A stretch of DNA of 64,000 bases from SURF-33 sp964598885 (GTDB lineage: Bacteria; Desulfobacterota; Desulfobacteria; Desulfobacterales; Desulfosalsimonadaceae), in contig CAZRES010000002.1 of the NCBI GenBank assembly GCA_964598885.1, positions 1 to 64,000 on the forward strand, written 5' to 3'. Shown here piece by piece: positions 33,030 to 41,158 of this stretch (position 1 is the stretch's first letter; the number at the start of each line of letters is the position of its first letter). The notes below the pieces were generated by a model that was given only the letters and a program-made list of their open reading frames with translations, was not told where the DNA came from and searched no databases. A program made the position numbers and the translations under genes.

Positions 33030-34073
33030 ATGAGTAAATCCACCGACAAGGAAAGGGCCGTGGAAGCCGCCATTACCCAGATCGAGCGTCAGTTCGGCAA
33101 AGGGGCCATCATGAAGCTCGGCGGGGACGCCATTGTTCAGGTGCCGGTGATTCCCACCGGATCCATTGCCCTGGACCATGCCCTGGGCATCGGAGGAATT
33201 CCCAGAGGCCGGGTAACCGAGATCTATGGGCCGGAATCTTCGGGGAAAACGACCCTTGCCCTGCACGTGGTGGCCGAAGCCCAGAGACAGGGCGGGATTG
33301 CTGCATTTGTGGATGCCGAACACGCCCTGGATACGGCATATGCTCGAAAACTGGGCGTCAATTGCGATGAACTGCTCGTGGCCCAGCCCGACACCGGGGA
33401 ACAGGCCTTGGAGATCGCCGAGATGCTGGTGCGCAGCGGCGCCGTGGACGTGCTGGTGATCGATTCGGTGGCGGCCCTGGTGCCCCGGGCTGAAATTGAA
33501 GGCGACATGGGCGATTCCCACATGGGCCTCCAGGCCCGGCTCATGTCCCAGGCCCTGCGCAAGCTCACCGGCACCATCAGCAAGACCATGACATCGGTGA
33601 TCTTTATCAACCAGATCCGGATGAAAATCGGCGTGGTGTTCGGCAATCCCGAGACTACCACCGGCGGCAATGCCTTGAAGTTTTATTCCACAGTGCGGAT
33701 TGAGATCCGTCGGGCCGGAGCCATCAAGGACGGCCAGGAAACCACCGGAAACCGCACCAAGGCCAAGGTGGTAAAAAACAAGATGGCCCCGCCCTTCAAG
33801 GAAGCCGAGTTCGATATCATGTACGGCGAGGGGATTTCCATTACCGGTGATCTGATCGACAAAGGGGTGGAAGTCAATGCGGTGGAAAAGAGCGGATCAT
33901 GGTATTCTTATAATGGGGAACGCATCGGCCAGGGCCGGGAAAACGCCAAGACGTTTTTGAAGCAGAACCCGGAAATTCAGGATCGGCTCCTCAAGCAGGT
34001 CAAGGAAGCCATGGGCATAGCAGCGGTCAACCCGGGCAAGGCGTCCGGGGAAGCAGCGGTCGAGGCGGAATAA
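33030..34073 (+). CDS. recA: Recombinase A
   Basis: The central strand-exchange protein and co-protease for LexA. Walker A GPESSGKTTLALH (about residues 66-78), Walker B VLVIDSVAALVPRAE, loop 2 KIGVVFGNPETTTGGNALKFY and SSGKT/ATPase context are all standard; length 347. AGGAGGGG precedes the ATG. No obvious LexA box was recognised upstream; the intergenic stretch before it is under 90 bp. recX, often next in line, is absent and alaS follows 20 bp later. Confidence 0.99.
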   Translation: MSKSTDKERAVEAAITQIERQFGKGAIMKLGGDAIVQVPVIPTGSIALDHALGIGGIPRGRVTEIYGPESSGKTTLALHVVAEAQRQGGIAAFVDAEHALDTAYARKLGVNCDELLVAQPDTGEQALEIAEMLVRSGAVDVLVIDSVAALVPRAEIEGDMGDSHMGLQARLMSQALRKLTGTISKTMTSVIFINQIRMKIGVVFGNPETTTGGNALKFYSTVRIEIRRAGAIKDGQETTGNRTKAKVVKNKMAPPFKEAEFDIMYGEGISITGDLIDKGVEVNAVEKSGSWYSYNGERIGQGRENAKTFLKQNPEIQDRLLKQVKEAMGIAAVNPGKASGEAAVEAE

Positions 34074-34093
34074 CGGAATTAAAAGAGGACGGC

Positions 34094-36730
34094 ATGACCG
34101 GAGACGAGATACGCGGCAGATTTTTTGACTATTTTAAAACCCAGCACCATCAGATTGTCCGGAGTTCCTCCCTGGTGCCCCAGGATGACCCCACTCTGCT
34201 GTTTACCAACGCGGGCATGGTGCAGTTCAAACGGACTTTTCTGGGCGAGGAAAAGCGGGCCTACACCCGGGCCGCCACATCGCAGAAATGCGTGCGGGCC
34301 GGCGGCAAGCACAACGACCTGGAAAATGTCGGTTATACGGCCCGGCACCATACGTTTTTCGAGATGCTGGGCAACTTTTCCTTTGGCGATTATTTCAAGC
34401 AAGACGCCATCCGATACGCCTGGGACCTTCTGGTCAACGGGTACGGTCTGCCGCCGGAAAAGCTCTGGGTTTCCGTATTTCATGAAGATGATGACGCCCA
34501 TGCCATCTGGAAAAACGAAATCGGCGTACCCGTTGATCGGATCGTCCGGCTGGGGGAAAAGGACAATTTCTGGTCCATGGGAGATACCGGCCCCTGCGGT
34601 CCATGCTCGGAAATTCTCATCGACCGGGGGGAGGGAACCGGATGCGGTCTGTCCGACTGCGCCCCCGGGTGCGACTGCGATCGATATCTGGAAATCTGGA
34701 ATCTGGTGTTCATGCAGTACAACCGGGACGCCAACGGCAAGCTGACGCCTCTGCCCCGGCCCAGCATCGACACCGGCATGGGTCTGGAGCGGATCGCCGC
34801 GGTGATTCAGGGTGTGCCTACCAATTATGACACGGATCTGTTTGCGCCCATTATGGATAAGATTTCCGAATTATCCGGACGAAAAAAAGGGGCGGATGCC
34901 CAGGGCGATGTGGCCATGAAGGTGATTGCCGACCACAGCCGGGCCGCGGCGTTTTTGATCGCCGACGGGGTGCTGCCGTCCAACGAAGGACGGGGGTATG
35001 TGCTGCGACGAATCCTGCGGCGGGCCATCCGTTACGGCCGCCATATCGGGCTGCGTGATCCTTTTCTCCATGAAACCGTGGCCGCGGTCTTTGACGCCAT
35101 GAAAATTTCCTATCCGGAGCTTCATGAAAACAGCGCTTTTATCCTGAATGTGGTAAAAAACGAGGAAACGCGTTTTTCCGAAACTCTCGATCATGGGTTG
35201 AAACTGCTTAACGAGACCATTGAACATCTCAAAAACGCCGGTACTTCGGTGATTCCCGGCGACGTGGTTTTCAAGCTCTACGATACCTACGGATTCCCCC
35301 CCGATATCATTACCGACGTGGTGCGGGGAACCGACATCACGGTGGACACGACCGGTTTTAAAACCGCCATGGAGGCCCAGAAGGAAAAATCCCGGTCGGT
35401 TGCGGTGTTTTCCCAAATGGGGGATGCCTATCGCCGGTTTGTGGCCGAAACCGATGCATTGCCGGAATTTGTCGGATACGACCGGCTTTCCGAAGAAACC
35501 GAGATCCTGCTCCTGGTGGAAGACGGCCAGACCGTGGATATCGCCGATGAAGGGGCTACCGTGGATATCATCACCGCCAGGACCCCGTTTTACGCCGAAT
35601 CCGGCGGGCAGGTGGGCGATACCGGCATGGTCACGGGGGATAATTTTTCCGTAACCATCCATAATACCGTTAAGGACCCCACCGGCCTGATCATCCATAA
35701 GGGAACGGTGACAAAAGGCACCATCAAGCCCGGAGCACGAGTTGTTCTGACCGTCGATGGAGAGCACCGGGCCGCCACGGCCCGCAACCATACGGCCACT
35801 CACCTGCTGCACGCGGCCCTGCGGGCGGTTTTAGGGGATCATGTGCGTCAGTCCGGCTCCTATGTGGGGCCGGATCGGATGCGATTTGATTTTACCCATT
35901 TCGCCCAGGCGGGCCGGGAAGCCTTAGATCAGATCGAAATTCATGTCAACGCGCGCATATGGGAGAACATTCCGGTATCCACCCGGGAAATGGACGCCGA
36001 AGAAGCGCTCCAGAGCGGAGCCGTGGCCCTGTTCGAGGAAAAATACGGGGACCGGGTCCGGGTGGTGTCGCTGGCGGATGCCAGCCGGGAATTGTGCGGG
36101 GGGACCCACGTGGCCCGCACCGGCGATGTCGGTCTGTTTAAAATCATCGCTGAATCCAGCGTGGCGTCGGGAATCCGCCGGATCGAAGCCTTCACCGGCG
36201 CGGCCGCCCTGGCATTCGTCCAGACCGGCATCAATGCGTTCAACGACGTGGCAGCCCTGTTGCGGGAAAAACCGGAAACCGTGGCCCGGCGGGTGGAAGC
36301 CCTGCTGGCCCGGGAAAAGGGACTTGAAAAAGAAATGGAAAAACTCAAACGCACTCTGGCCGCCGGAGCTGCGAAAAACATCGATTCCGGCGTGCAAACC
36401 ATCAATGGCGTCAACGTGATCGCTCAAAAGGTAGATGTGGAGACCCCGGCCGTGCTACGGGACCTGGCCGATAAATTCCGGGACAAGATCGGCTCGGGTG
36501 TGGTGGTGCTGGGGGCTGCTGCCAACGGCAAAGCACTGCTGATTGTCATGGTGACCAAAGACCTGGCGGGCCGCTTCCATGCCGGCAATATCATCCGGGA
36601 GCTGGCCGCCGAAGTCGGCGGAAAGGGAGGGGGACGTCCGGACATGGCCCAGGCCGGCGGCCCGAATCCCGAACGCCTGGATAACGCCATCAAGAAAGCC
36701 TACGCGGTCATTGAATCGGCAGGCGGATGA
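34094..36730 (+). CDS. alaS: Alanyl-tRNA synthetase
   Basis: Charges tRNA-Ala. The class II catalytic core with TNAGMVQFKRTFLGEE and RAATSQKCVRAGGKHNDLE opens the protein; NHTATHLLHAALR starts the editing domain and ELCGGTHVARTGD holds its zinc ligands; a C-terminal oligomerisation/DHHA1 region ends in GGGRPDMAQAGG. The 878-residue length is standard. GAGG lies just ahead of the ATG. It is the last gene of the rightward pgpA series, ending only 22 bp before the convergent solute-binding protein gene, with no visible terminator between. Confidence 0.98.
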   Translation: MTGDEIRGRFFDYFKTQHHQIVRSSSLVPQDDPTLLFTNAGMVQFKRTFLGEEKRAYTRAATSQKCVRAGGKHNDLENVGYTARHHTFFEMLGNFSFGDYFKQDAIRYAWDLLVNGYGLPPEKLWVSVFHEDDDAHAIWKNEIGVPVDRIVRLGEKDNFWSMGDTGPCGPCSEILIDRGEGTGCGLSDCAPGCDCDRYLEIWNLVFMQYNRDANGKLTPLPRPSIDTGMGLERIAAVIQGVPTNYDTDLFAPIMDKISELSGRKKGADAQGDVAMKVIADHSRAAAFLIADGVLPSNEGRGYVLRRILRRAIRYGRHIGLRDPFLHETVAAVFDAMKISYPELHENSAFILNVVKNEETRFSETLDHGLKLLNETIEHLKNAGTSVIPGDVVFKLYDTYGFPPDIITDVVRGTDITVDTTGFKTAMEAQKEKSRSVAVFSQMGDAYRRFVAETDALPEFVGYDRLSEETEILLLVEDGQTVDIADEGATVDIITARTPFYAESGGQVGDTGMVTGDNFSVTIHNTVKDPTGLIIHKGTVTKGTIKPGARVVLTVDGEHRAATARNHTATHLLHAALRAVLGDHVRQSGSYVGPDRMRFDFTHFAQAGREALDQIEIHVNARIWENIPVSTREMDAEEALQSGAVALFEEKYGDRVRVVSLADASRELCGGTHVARTGDVGLFKIIAESSVASGIRRIEAFTGAAALAFVQTGINAFNDVAALLREKPETVARRVEALLAREKGLEKEMEKLKRTLAAGAAKNIDSGVQTINGVNVIAQKVDVETPAVLRDLADKFRDKIGSGVVVLGAAANGKALLIVMVTKDLAGRFHAGNIIRELAAEVGGKGGGRPDMAQAGGPNPERLDNAIKKAYAVIESAGG

Positions 36731-36751
36731 TGTTTTCGACCGTTTCTTTTC

Positions 36752-38527
36752 TTATTTTCCAAAGGTTTCGTCAAAATTGACCGCCTGCGGACGGGGCGGC
36801 AGGGGAAGGTCGAGTTCCACGGCGTCGGAAAGGGCGGCGGCCGCGTCCGGGTCATGCCACCAGTAGGTAAGCACGCTGTTTTCTCTTCCGTATTTGGACA
36901 GCACCGTGGGCGGGGTGCCGAACTTGTTCCAATAGAGCAGCCGGGTGTAATCAATGTTCCAGAGCAGCACATAGGGAAACGCTTTGCTGATGATCTGATC
37001 GATTTTCCGGCAGATATCGTTTCGGGCCTGGATGTCAAAAAGGGTTTTCTGGGTTTCAATGAGTCTGTCCACTTCCGGGTCCTTGAATCCCGTGATATTA
37101 TTCCCGCCCTTGCGGTCGGCCTCGGCGGAATCCCACATGCTTTCCGGGTCCTTGAACACCGAGGCGCTCCACGCGGCCCAGGTCATCTGAAAATTGAATT
37201 CATCCATGTCCCGGGCCCACGCGGCCCAGTCTTTTTTGTCAATGATCATTTCAATGCCCGCATCCTTGAGATCTTCCGCATAGATGGCCAGAAATTTTTC
37301 CGTGGACGCGTCCCGGGACAAAAATCGGAAGGTAAAGCGCCGCCCGTCTTTTTCCAGAAAACCCGTGGCGGGATTGACCTTCCAGCCGGCCTGGGCCAGA
37401 AGCTTCCGGGCCTTTGCCTTGTCCAGTTCGATCAATGGGTTGGGGCAGGGATTTTCCGGCGTATACAGGTCCTCGAAATAGGAGCGGTGGAGAAAATACT
37501 GGCCGTACATGAGGGTTTTGTTCATTTTATCGCGGTCTAAAAGCAGGGCCATGGCCCGACGGACCCGGATATCGTCAAACGGAGGAACCCGCATGTTCAT
37601 GGCAAACCCCTGGAATCCCACCGGCTGATGGTTGGAAATTTTTTGGCGGATAATATGGTTTTTGACAAATGCATCGCCGCCGGTCTCGTCGATCCAGATG
37701 CGGGACGTATAGACCGGGTAAATATCAATGGCGCCTTTTTTAAATGCCTCAAAGGCATTGGAGCGTTCGGCGAAAAATTTATAGATGATGCGATTGAAAT
37801 TTCCCTTATTGGCATTCCGCTTGGCGTTGATGTTCCACCAGCCGTCCCGGCGGGCCAGGGCGATGGAAACTCCTTCATTAATGGCGCCGAGCCGGTAGGG
37901 ACCGGATACTACCGGAAACGTGAAAGTAATCGTGTTGAAATTTTTGTTTTCATAGGCGTGCTTGCACATGACATGAAACCCGCTGGCCGCCAGCAGGTTT
38001 TTCCAATGGATTTTTCTGGCCGTAAACCGGATGGTGCGCTCATCAATGACGTCGGGCGGATCGAAACGAGCCATGCTGATCTTATGGGGTCCGGTCATAT
38101 TGCCGGGATCCATGATCACATCATAGGTCCAGCGGACGTCCGCGGCGGTGACGGGTTTGCCGTCGCTCCACCGGGCCTTGGGATCAATGTGAAAGGTATA
38201 GGTTTTTTTGTCTTCTGAAATAGACCATCGGTTTGCCAGGCCGGGTTCGTATTCCAGCGTGACCGGATTCATGGTCAGCAGGGTTTCGAACATGGCGGAA
38301 AACACGTCGGCGGACAAGACGTTGTTATCCAGATAATAATTGAGGGTTTTGGGATATTGACCGGCAAACACCGATATGTCGCCGCCGGCCCTGGCGTCGG
38401 TTGAGGCGATGGGGTCCGGCCGGTCCGACCAGTCCGCCAGGGGATACTGACCGGTGTGGCCCGCCAGGGGAAAAAACAGTGCAAATGCAAAAACACTGAG
38501 CATCATACGAAAAAAACAGCACCGCAT
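36752..38527 (-). CDS. Periplasmic solute-binding protein, family 5 (OppA/YejA-like)
   Basis: The N-terminus is a signal peptide (MRCCFF, hydrophobic core MLSVFAFALFFPLAG, cleavage near AGHTG). The mature part matches the peptide/nickel-type family 5 binding proteins of ABC importers: FSAMFETLLTMNPVTLEYEP, LANRWSISEDKKTYTFHIDP and RWSDGKPVTAADV are diagnostic, and the fold continues to about residue 580. The YejA-like subgroup binds oligopeptides; the substrate here is unknown. No permease or ATPase genes accompany it; instead it is the last gene of a plsB-murU/amgK-dapB group, five bases after dapB, so it may supply murein peptides or another peptide to an importer encoded elsewhere. Confidence 0.88.
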   Translation of the reverse strand: MRCCFFRMMLSVFAFALFFPLAGHTGQYPLADWSDRPDPIASTDARAGGDISVFAGQYPKTLNYYLDNNVLSADVFSAMFETLLTMNPVTLEYEPGLANRWSISEDKKTYTFHIDPKARWSDGKPVTAADVRWTYDVIMDPGNMTGPHKISMARFDPPDVIDERTIRFTARKIHWKNLLAASGFHVMCKHAYENKNFNTITFTFPVVSGPYRLGAINEGVSIALARRDGWWNINAKRNANKGNFNRIIYKFFAERSNAFEAFKKGAIDIYPVYTSRIWIDETGGDAFVKNHIIRQKISNHQPVGFQGFAMNMRVPPFDDIRVRRAMALLLDRDKMNKTLMYGQYFLHRSYFEDLYTPENPCPNPLIELDKAKARKLLAQAGWKVNPATGFLEKDGRRFTFRFLSRDASTEKFLAIYAEDLKDAGIEMIIDKKDWAAWARDMDEFNFQMTWAAWSASVFKDPESMWDSAEADRKGGNNITGFKDPEVDRLIETQKTLFDIQARNDICRKIDQIISKAFPYVLLWNIDYTRLLYWNKFGTPPTVLSKYGRENSVLTYWWHDPDAAAALSDAVELDLPLPPRPQAVNFDETFGK

Positions 38528-38531
38528 TAAG

Positions 38532-39362
38532 TTACTCTCCCTTTAATACGTCAATCATGGAAAAGACCTTTCCCTTACAGCCACGGGCGATTTTTTTCGC
38601 CAGAAACACCACGGCATCCGCCGTGCCCTCGGCATAAATGTCTCTGCCGTTGATATTGTGGGTGAAACGGAACAGGGCGGTTTTGTCGGCAGACTCCAGG
38701 GTATAGGTATGCCATCCATGACCCCCCAGATGGGCTTCGGGAATTCCCAGCCGGTTTTTCTGATCCTCGGGTTCCCGGATCTTGACGATCTGGTCCCGGG
38801 AAAACGGGATGCCGAGTTTGTTGAAAACTCCCACCAGGGCTTTTGCCGTGCCGGAGGTGTCGAGCTTGCCCTGCTGGTGGCTTTCCACAATCTCAAGGCG
38901 GTATCCGGAAAACAGCCCCGGGAACTGGTCGGCCGCATAGGTCATCATGGCCTGGAATCCCACGATCTGTTTGGCCATGTTGGGCGCGATCACCGCGCAT
39001 ATGGAAGACGAAAAAACAGTTTGCGCCAGCAGGTCCCGATCCCCGCCCGTGGTGCCCATGACAAAGGGCAGCCCGTTGCCGCTGTAAAACCGGGCATTGT
39101 CGTTGACGGTCGCGGGCACGGTGTAGTCAATGGTGATAAACGGGCCTTCTTCTGCCGTTATATCAGCAATGACCTTATCCCGGACGTCAGGCCGGACCAG
39201 GGTGATATCGGTTGCGCCGATTCGGTGGACGTCGGCCGTGATTTCCGGACCGGTAAGGGAAAAGGGGATCATACGGAATCGGGCATCTGACATCAGATGT
39301 CCGGCGATAACGGCGGCGACATTGCCGGGAAGTCCGTTGAGCATGATGGGGATCGGGTTCAT
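38532..39362 (-). CDS. dapB: 4-Hydroxy-tetrahydrodipicolinate reductase, plant-type
   Basis: Reduces hydroxy-tetrahydrodipicolinate in lysine and diaminopimelate synthesis. The protein shows the plant-type variant of the family: MLNGLPGNVAAVIAGHL, FVMGTTGGDRDLL, APNMAKQIVGFQAM and EIVESHQQGKLDTSGTAKA, in which the usual ESHHxxKxDAPSGT motif is altered. The length of about 276 residues fits. ATG 39360-39362 shares one base with the stop of the upstream fusion gene (TGATG), with GAGGCG ahead; a TTG one codon upstream is possible. Its position with plsB and the MurNAc enzyme suggests envelope biosynthesis. Confidence 0.93.
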   Translation of the reverse strand: MNPIPIMLNGLPGNVAAVIAGHLMSDARFRMIPFSLTGPEITADVHRIGATDITLVRPDVRDKVIADITAEEGPFITIDYTVPATVNDNARFYSGNGLPFVMGTTGGDRDLLAQTVFSSSICAVIAPNMAKQIVGFQAMMTYAADQFPGLFSGYRLEIVESHQQGKLDTSGTAKALVGVFNKLGIPFSRDQIVKIREPEDQKNRLGIPEAHLGGHGWHTYTLESADKTALFRFTHNINGRDIYAEGTADAVVFLAKKIARGCKGKVFSMIDVLKGE

Positions 39363-41092
39363 CAATCGCCTCTTTTTATATGGTTATACGCGGAAATGAC
39401 CGTTTCTCTAAGTCGTTTAAACAGGTTTTGGCCGGCACTGTCAAGGCGGTTTTGAAGGGTTTTCAACGCAACGGGCATATAAACGGTGTACCCGGATTTT
39501 GCCTTGACCCGGGTCAGATACCCGAAAGCCCCCAAAGCCTGCAGGAGCCGGGTGATGGTGCAAAAATGAAAGCCGGCGGCAAAGGATTCCCGATTGATGG
39601 GGTGCATTTGCGCGAGTTTTTCCATGCCATATTCCAGAAGGAGGCGCTGGGTTGTATCCGAAAGATCCACATAGGGATCAGTCAACAGGGAGGCCAGGTC
39701 GTATTGAACAGGCCCCAGGCGGCCGCCCTGGAAATCGATGAAATAGGGGATGTCGCCGGCCATCATGATGTTTCGGGATTGCAGATCCCGGTGCATGAAA
39801 CCGATGATCCCGTCAACTGTGGCCAGATCCGCCAGTTTTTCAAATTCCGGCGCCAGTGTGCTGTAGTCGATTCCCATGTCCAGGTAGTGGTTTAGAAACG
39901 CCTCCACAAAATAGCGGCATTCCCGTTCCAGGATTAGTTGGCGGTCGTAAGCGGGCGTCTGGCAGGTCCACGCGGGATCAAATCCCTGGCTCCCCTGAAT
40001 GGTCATGGTGATCATCGCGTCGATCACCCGCTGGTAGGAGGCGATGATTTCCGCTTCATCCGCGGCCCGGTGAACCCGAGTCTGGAGATGTTCATCGCCG
40101 AGATCATCACAAAACACCAGACCGGAAAATTCATCATGTGCATAAATTTTCGGCACATTAACGCCTTTTTCATGCAGATGACGTCCGATACGGACAAACG
40201 CCGTGGCTTCGGCAGCCGGGTAGGTTGACGGATCCGCCGGCATCTGGATGCCGTGATCCGCGGCGATCAGTCGCTGATTCCCGGCAATAAGCCGGTACCA
40301 TTTCCGGTCGGACCCGTCACCGGCAAGACATATTCGTTCCACGGATGTTTCGGGCAGAGCGCCGTAGGCTTTTTCAAACACGGCCGGCGCGACGGCGTCC
40401 ATGACCGCGTGAGCGTACCCGTCAAAAGAGCCGATGTCATGCCAGCGATGAGGACGCACAAAAAGGGCCTGAAGTATTTTCCCGTGGCGGATCATTTCCC
40501 GGTAGACATGGATGCTGGAGACAAATCCCTCCGGCGGGATAAACGTGAGCACCTCCGGATCAATGACCTGGATGCCGGTAAAGGCTGAAAGCCGGCATCG
40601 GTTGGCATCCTTATCCGGAACCGCGGCCGGATCAAACCCGACGATCCGGTCTTTGCCGTCCACCCAGACGGTGTTGAACTTCGGCAGATACTGCATGACC
40701 AGAGTGATCGGATGCATGTGGGCCGCATGGAACCGCATGAGGGCTCCCAGATCGATATCAGTGAAAAGATCGCTGTTGATGACCAAAAGGGGATTGTGTC
40801 CCATAAAGTCAGCCACATTCCTTATGGCCCCGCCGGTCCCAAGGATCTCCGGTTCAAACCGGGTGGTTACGGAAACGGGATAGTTCCGTTTGCGGATAAA
40901 ATCGTCGATCCGATCATGCAGATGGTGGGTATTGATGATGATGCTGTCGTATCCGTGCTCTGCCAGTTGTTGGACCAGAATGTCAATGACCGGCCGGCCG
41001 GCAATGGGAAACAAGGGCTTGGGCAGGACGCGGGTATGGGGCAGGAGCCGGGTTCCGAATCCTGCCGCCAGGATCAGGGCGTTCATGGACAT
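39362..41092 (-). CDS. Fused nucleotidyltransferase-sugar kinase (MurU-like + AmgK-like), probably MurNAc/GlcNAc to UDP-sugar
   Basis: The first 240 or so residues are a sugar-phosphate nucleotidyltransferase: ILAAGFGTRLLPHT at the N-terminus (the LxxGxGTRLxPLT pattern), KPLFPIAGRPVID, LVINSDLFTDID and WHDIGSFDGY. This resembles MurU, N-acetylmuramate-1-phosphate uridylyltransferase. From about residue 260 an aminoglycoside-phosphotransferase-like kinase follows, with MHRDLQSRNIMM (catalytic Asp and metal Asn) and YFIDFQGGRLGPVQYDLASL, as in AmgK, the anomeric MurNAc/GlcNAc kinase. In Pseudomonas these are two adjacent genes; here they are one chain that could turn MurNAc into UDP-MurNAc. A short gap of 66 bp separates it from plsB. 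No clear ribosome site precedes the ATG. Confidence 0.85.
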   Translation of the reverse strand: MSMNALILAAGFGTRLLPHTRVLPKPLFPIAGRPVIDILVQQLAEHGYDSIIINTHHLHDRIDDFIRKRNYPVSVTTRFEPEILGTGGAIRNVADFMGHNPLLVINSDLFTDIDLGALMRFHAAHMHPITLVMQYLPKFNTVWVDGKDRIVGFDPAAVPDKDANRCRLSAFTGIQVIDPEVLTFIPPEGFVSSIHVYREMIRHGKILQALFVRPHRWHDIGSFDGYAHAVMDAVAPAVFEKAYGALPETSVERICLAGDGSDRKWYRLIAGNQRLIAADHGIQMPADPSTYPAAEATAFVRIGRHLHEKGVNVPKIYAHDEFSGLVFCDDLGDEHLQTRVHRAADEAEIIASYQRVIDAMITMTIQGSQGFDPAWTCQTPAYDRQLILERECRYFVEAFLNHYLDMGIDYSTLAPEFEKLADLATVDGIIGFMHRDLQSRNIMMAGDIPYFIDFQGGRLGPVQYDLASLLTDPYVDLSDTTQRLLLEYGMEKLAQMHPINRESFAAGFHFCTITRLLQALGAFGYLTRVKAKSGYTVYMPVALKTLQNRLDSAGQNLFKRLRETVISAYNHIKRGD

Positions 41093-41158
41093 TTGTCAAA
41101 TCCGGCAGCGCGTGTTTGGAAATTTTGTCTAGGAAAAGCACATAACCGGCCGTTGGGG

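Noticed and set aside
34871..35812. A 313-codon leftward frame inside alaS.
   Set aside because: It is antisense to well-conserved alaS sequence, has no family features and is explained by the high GC content.
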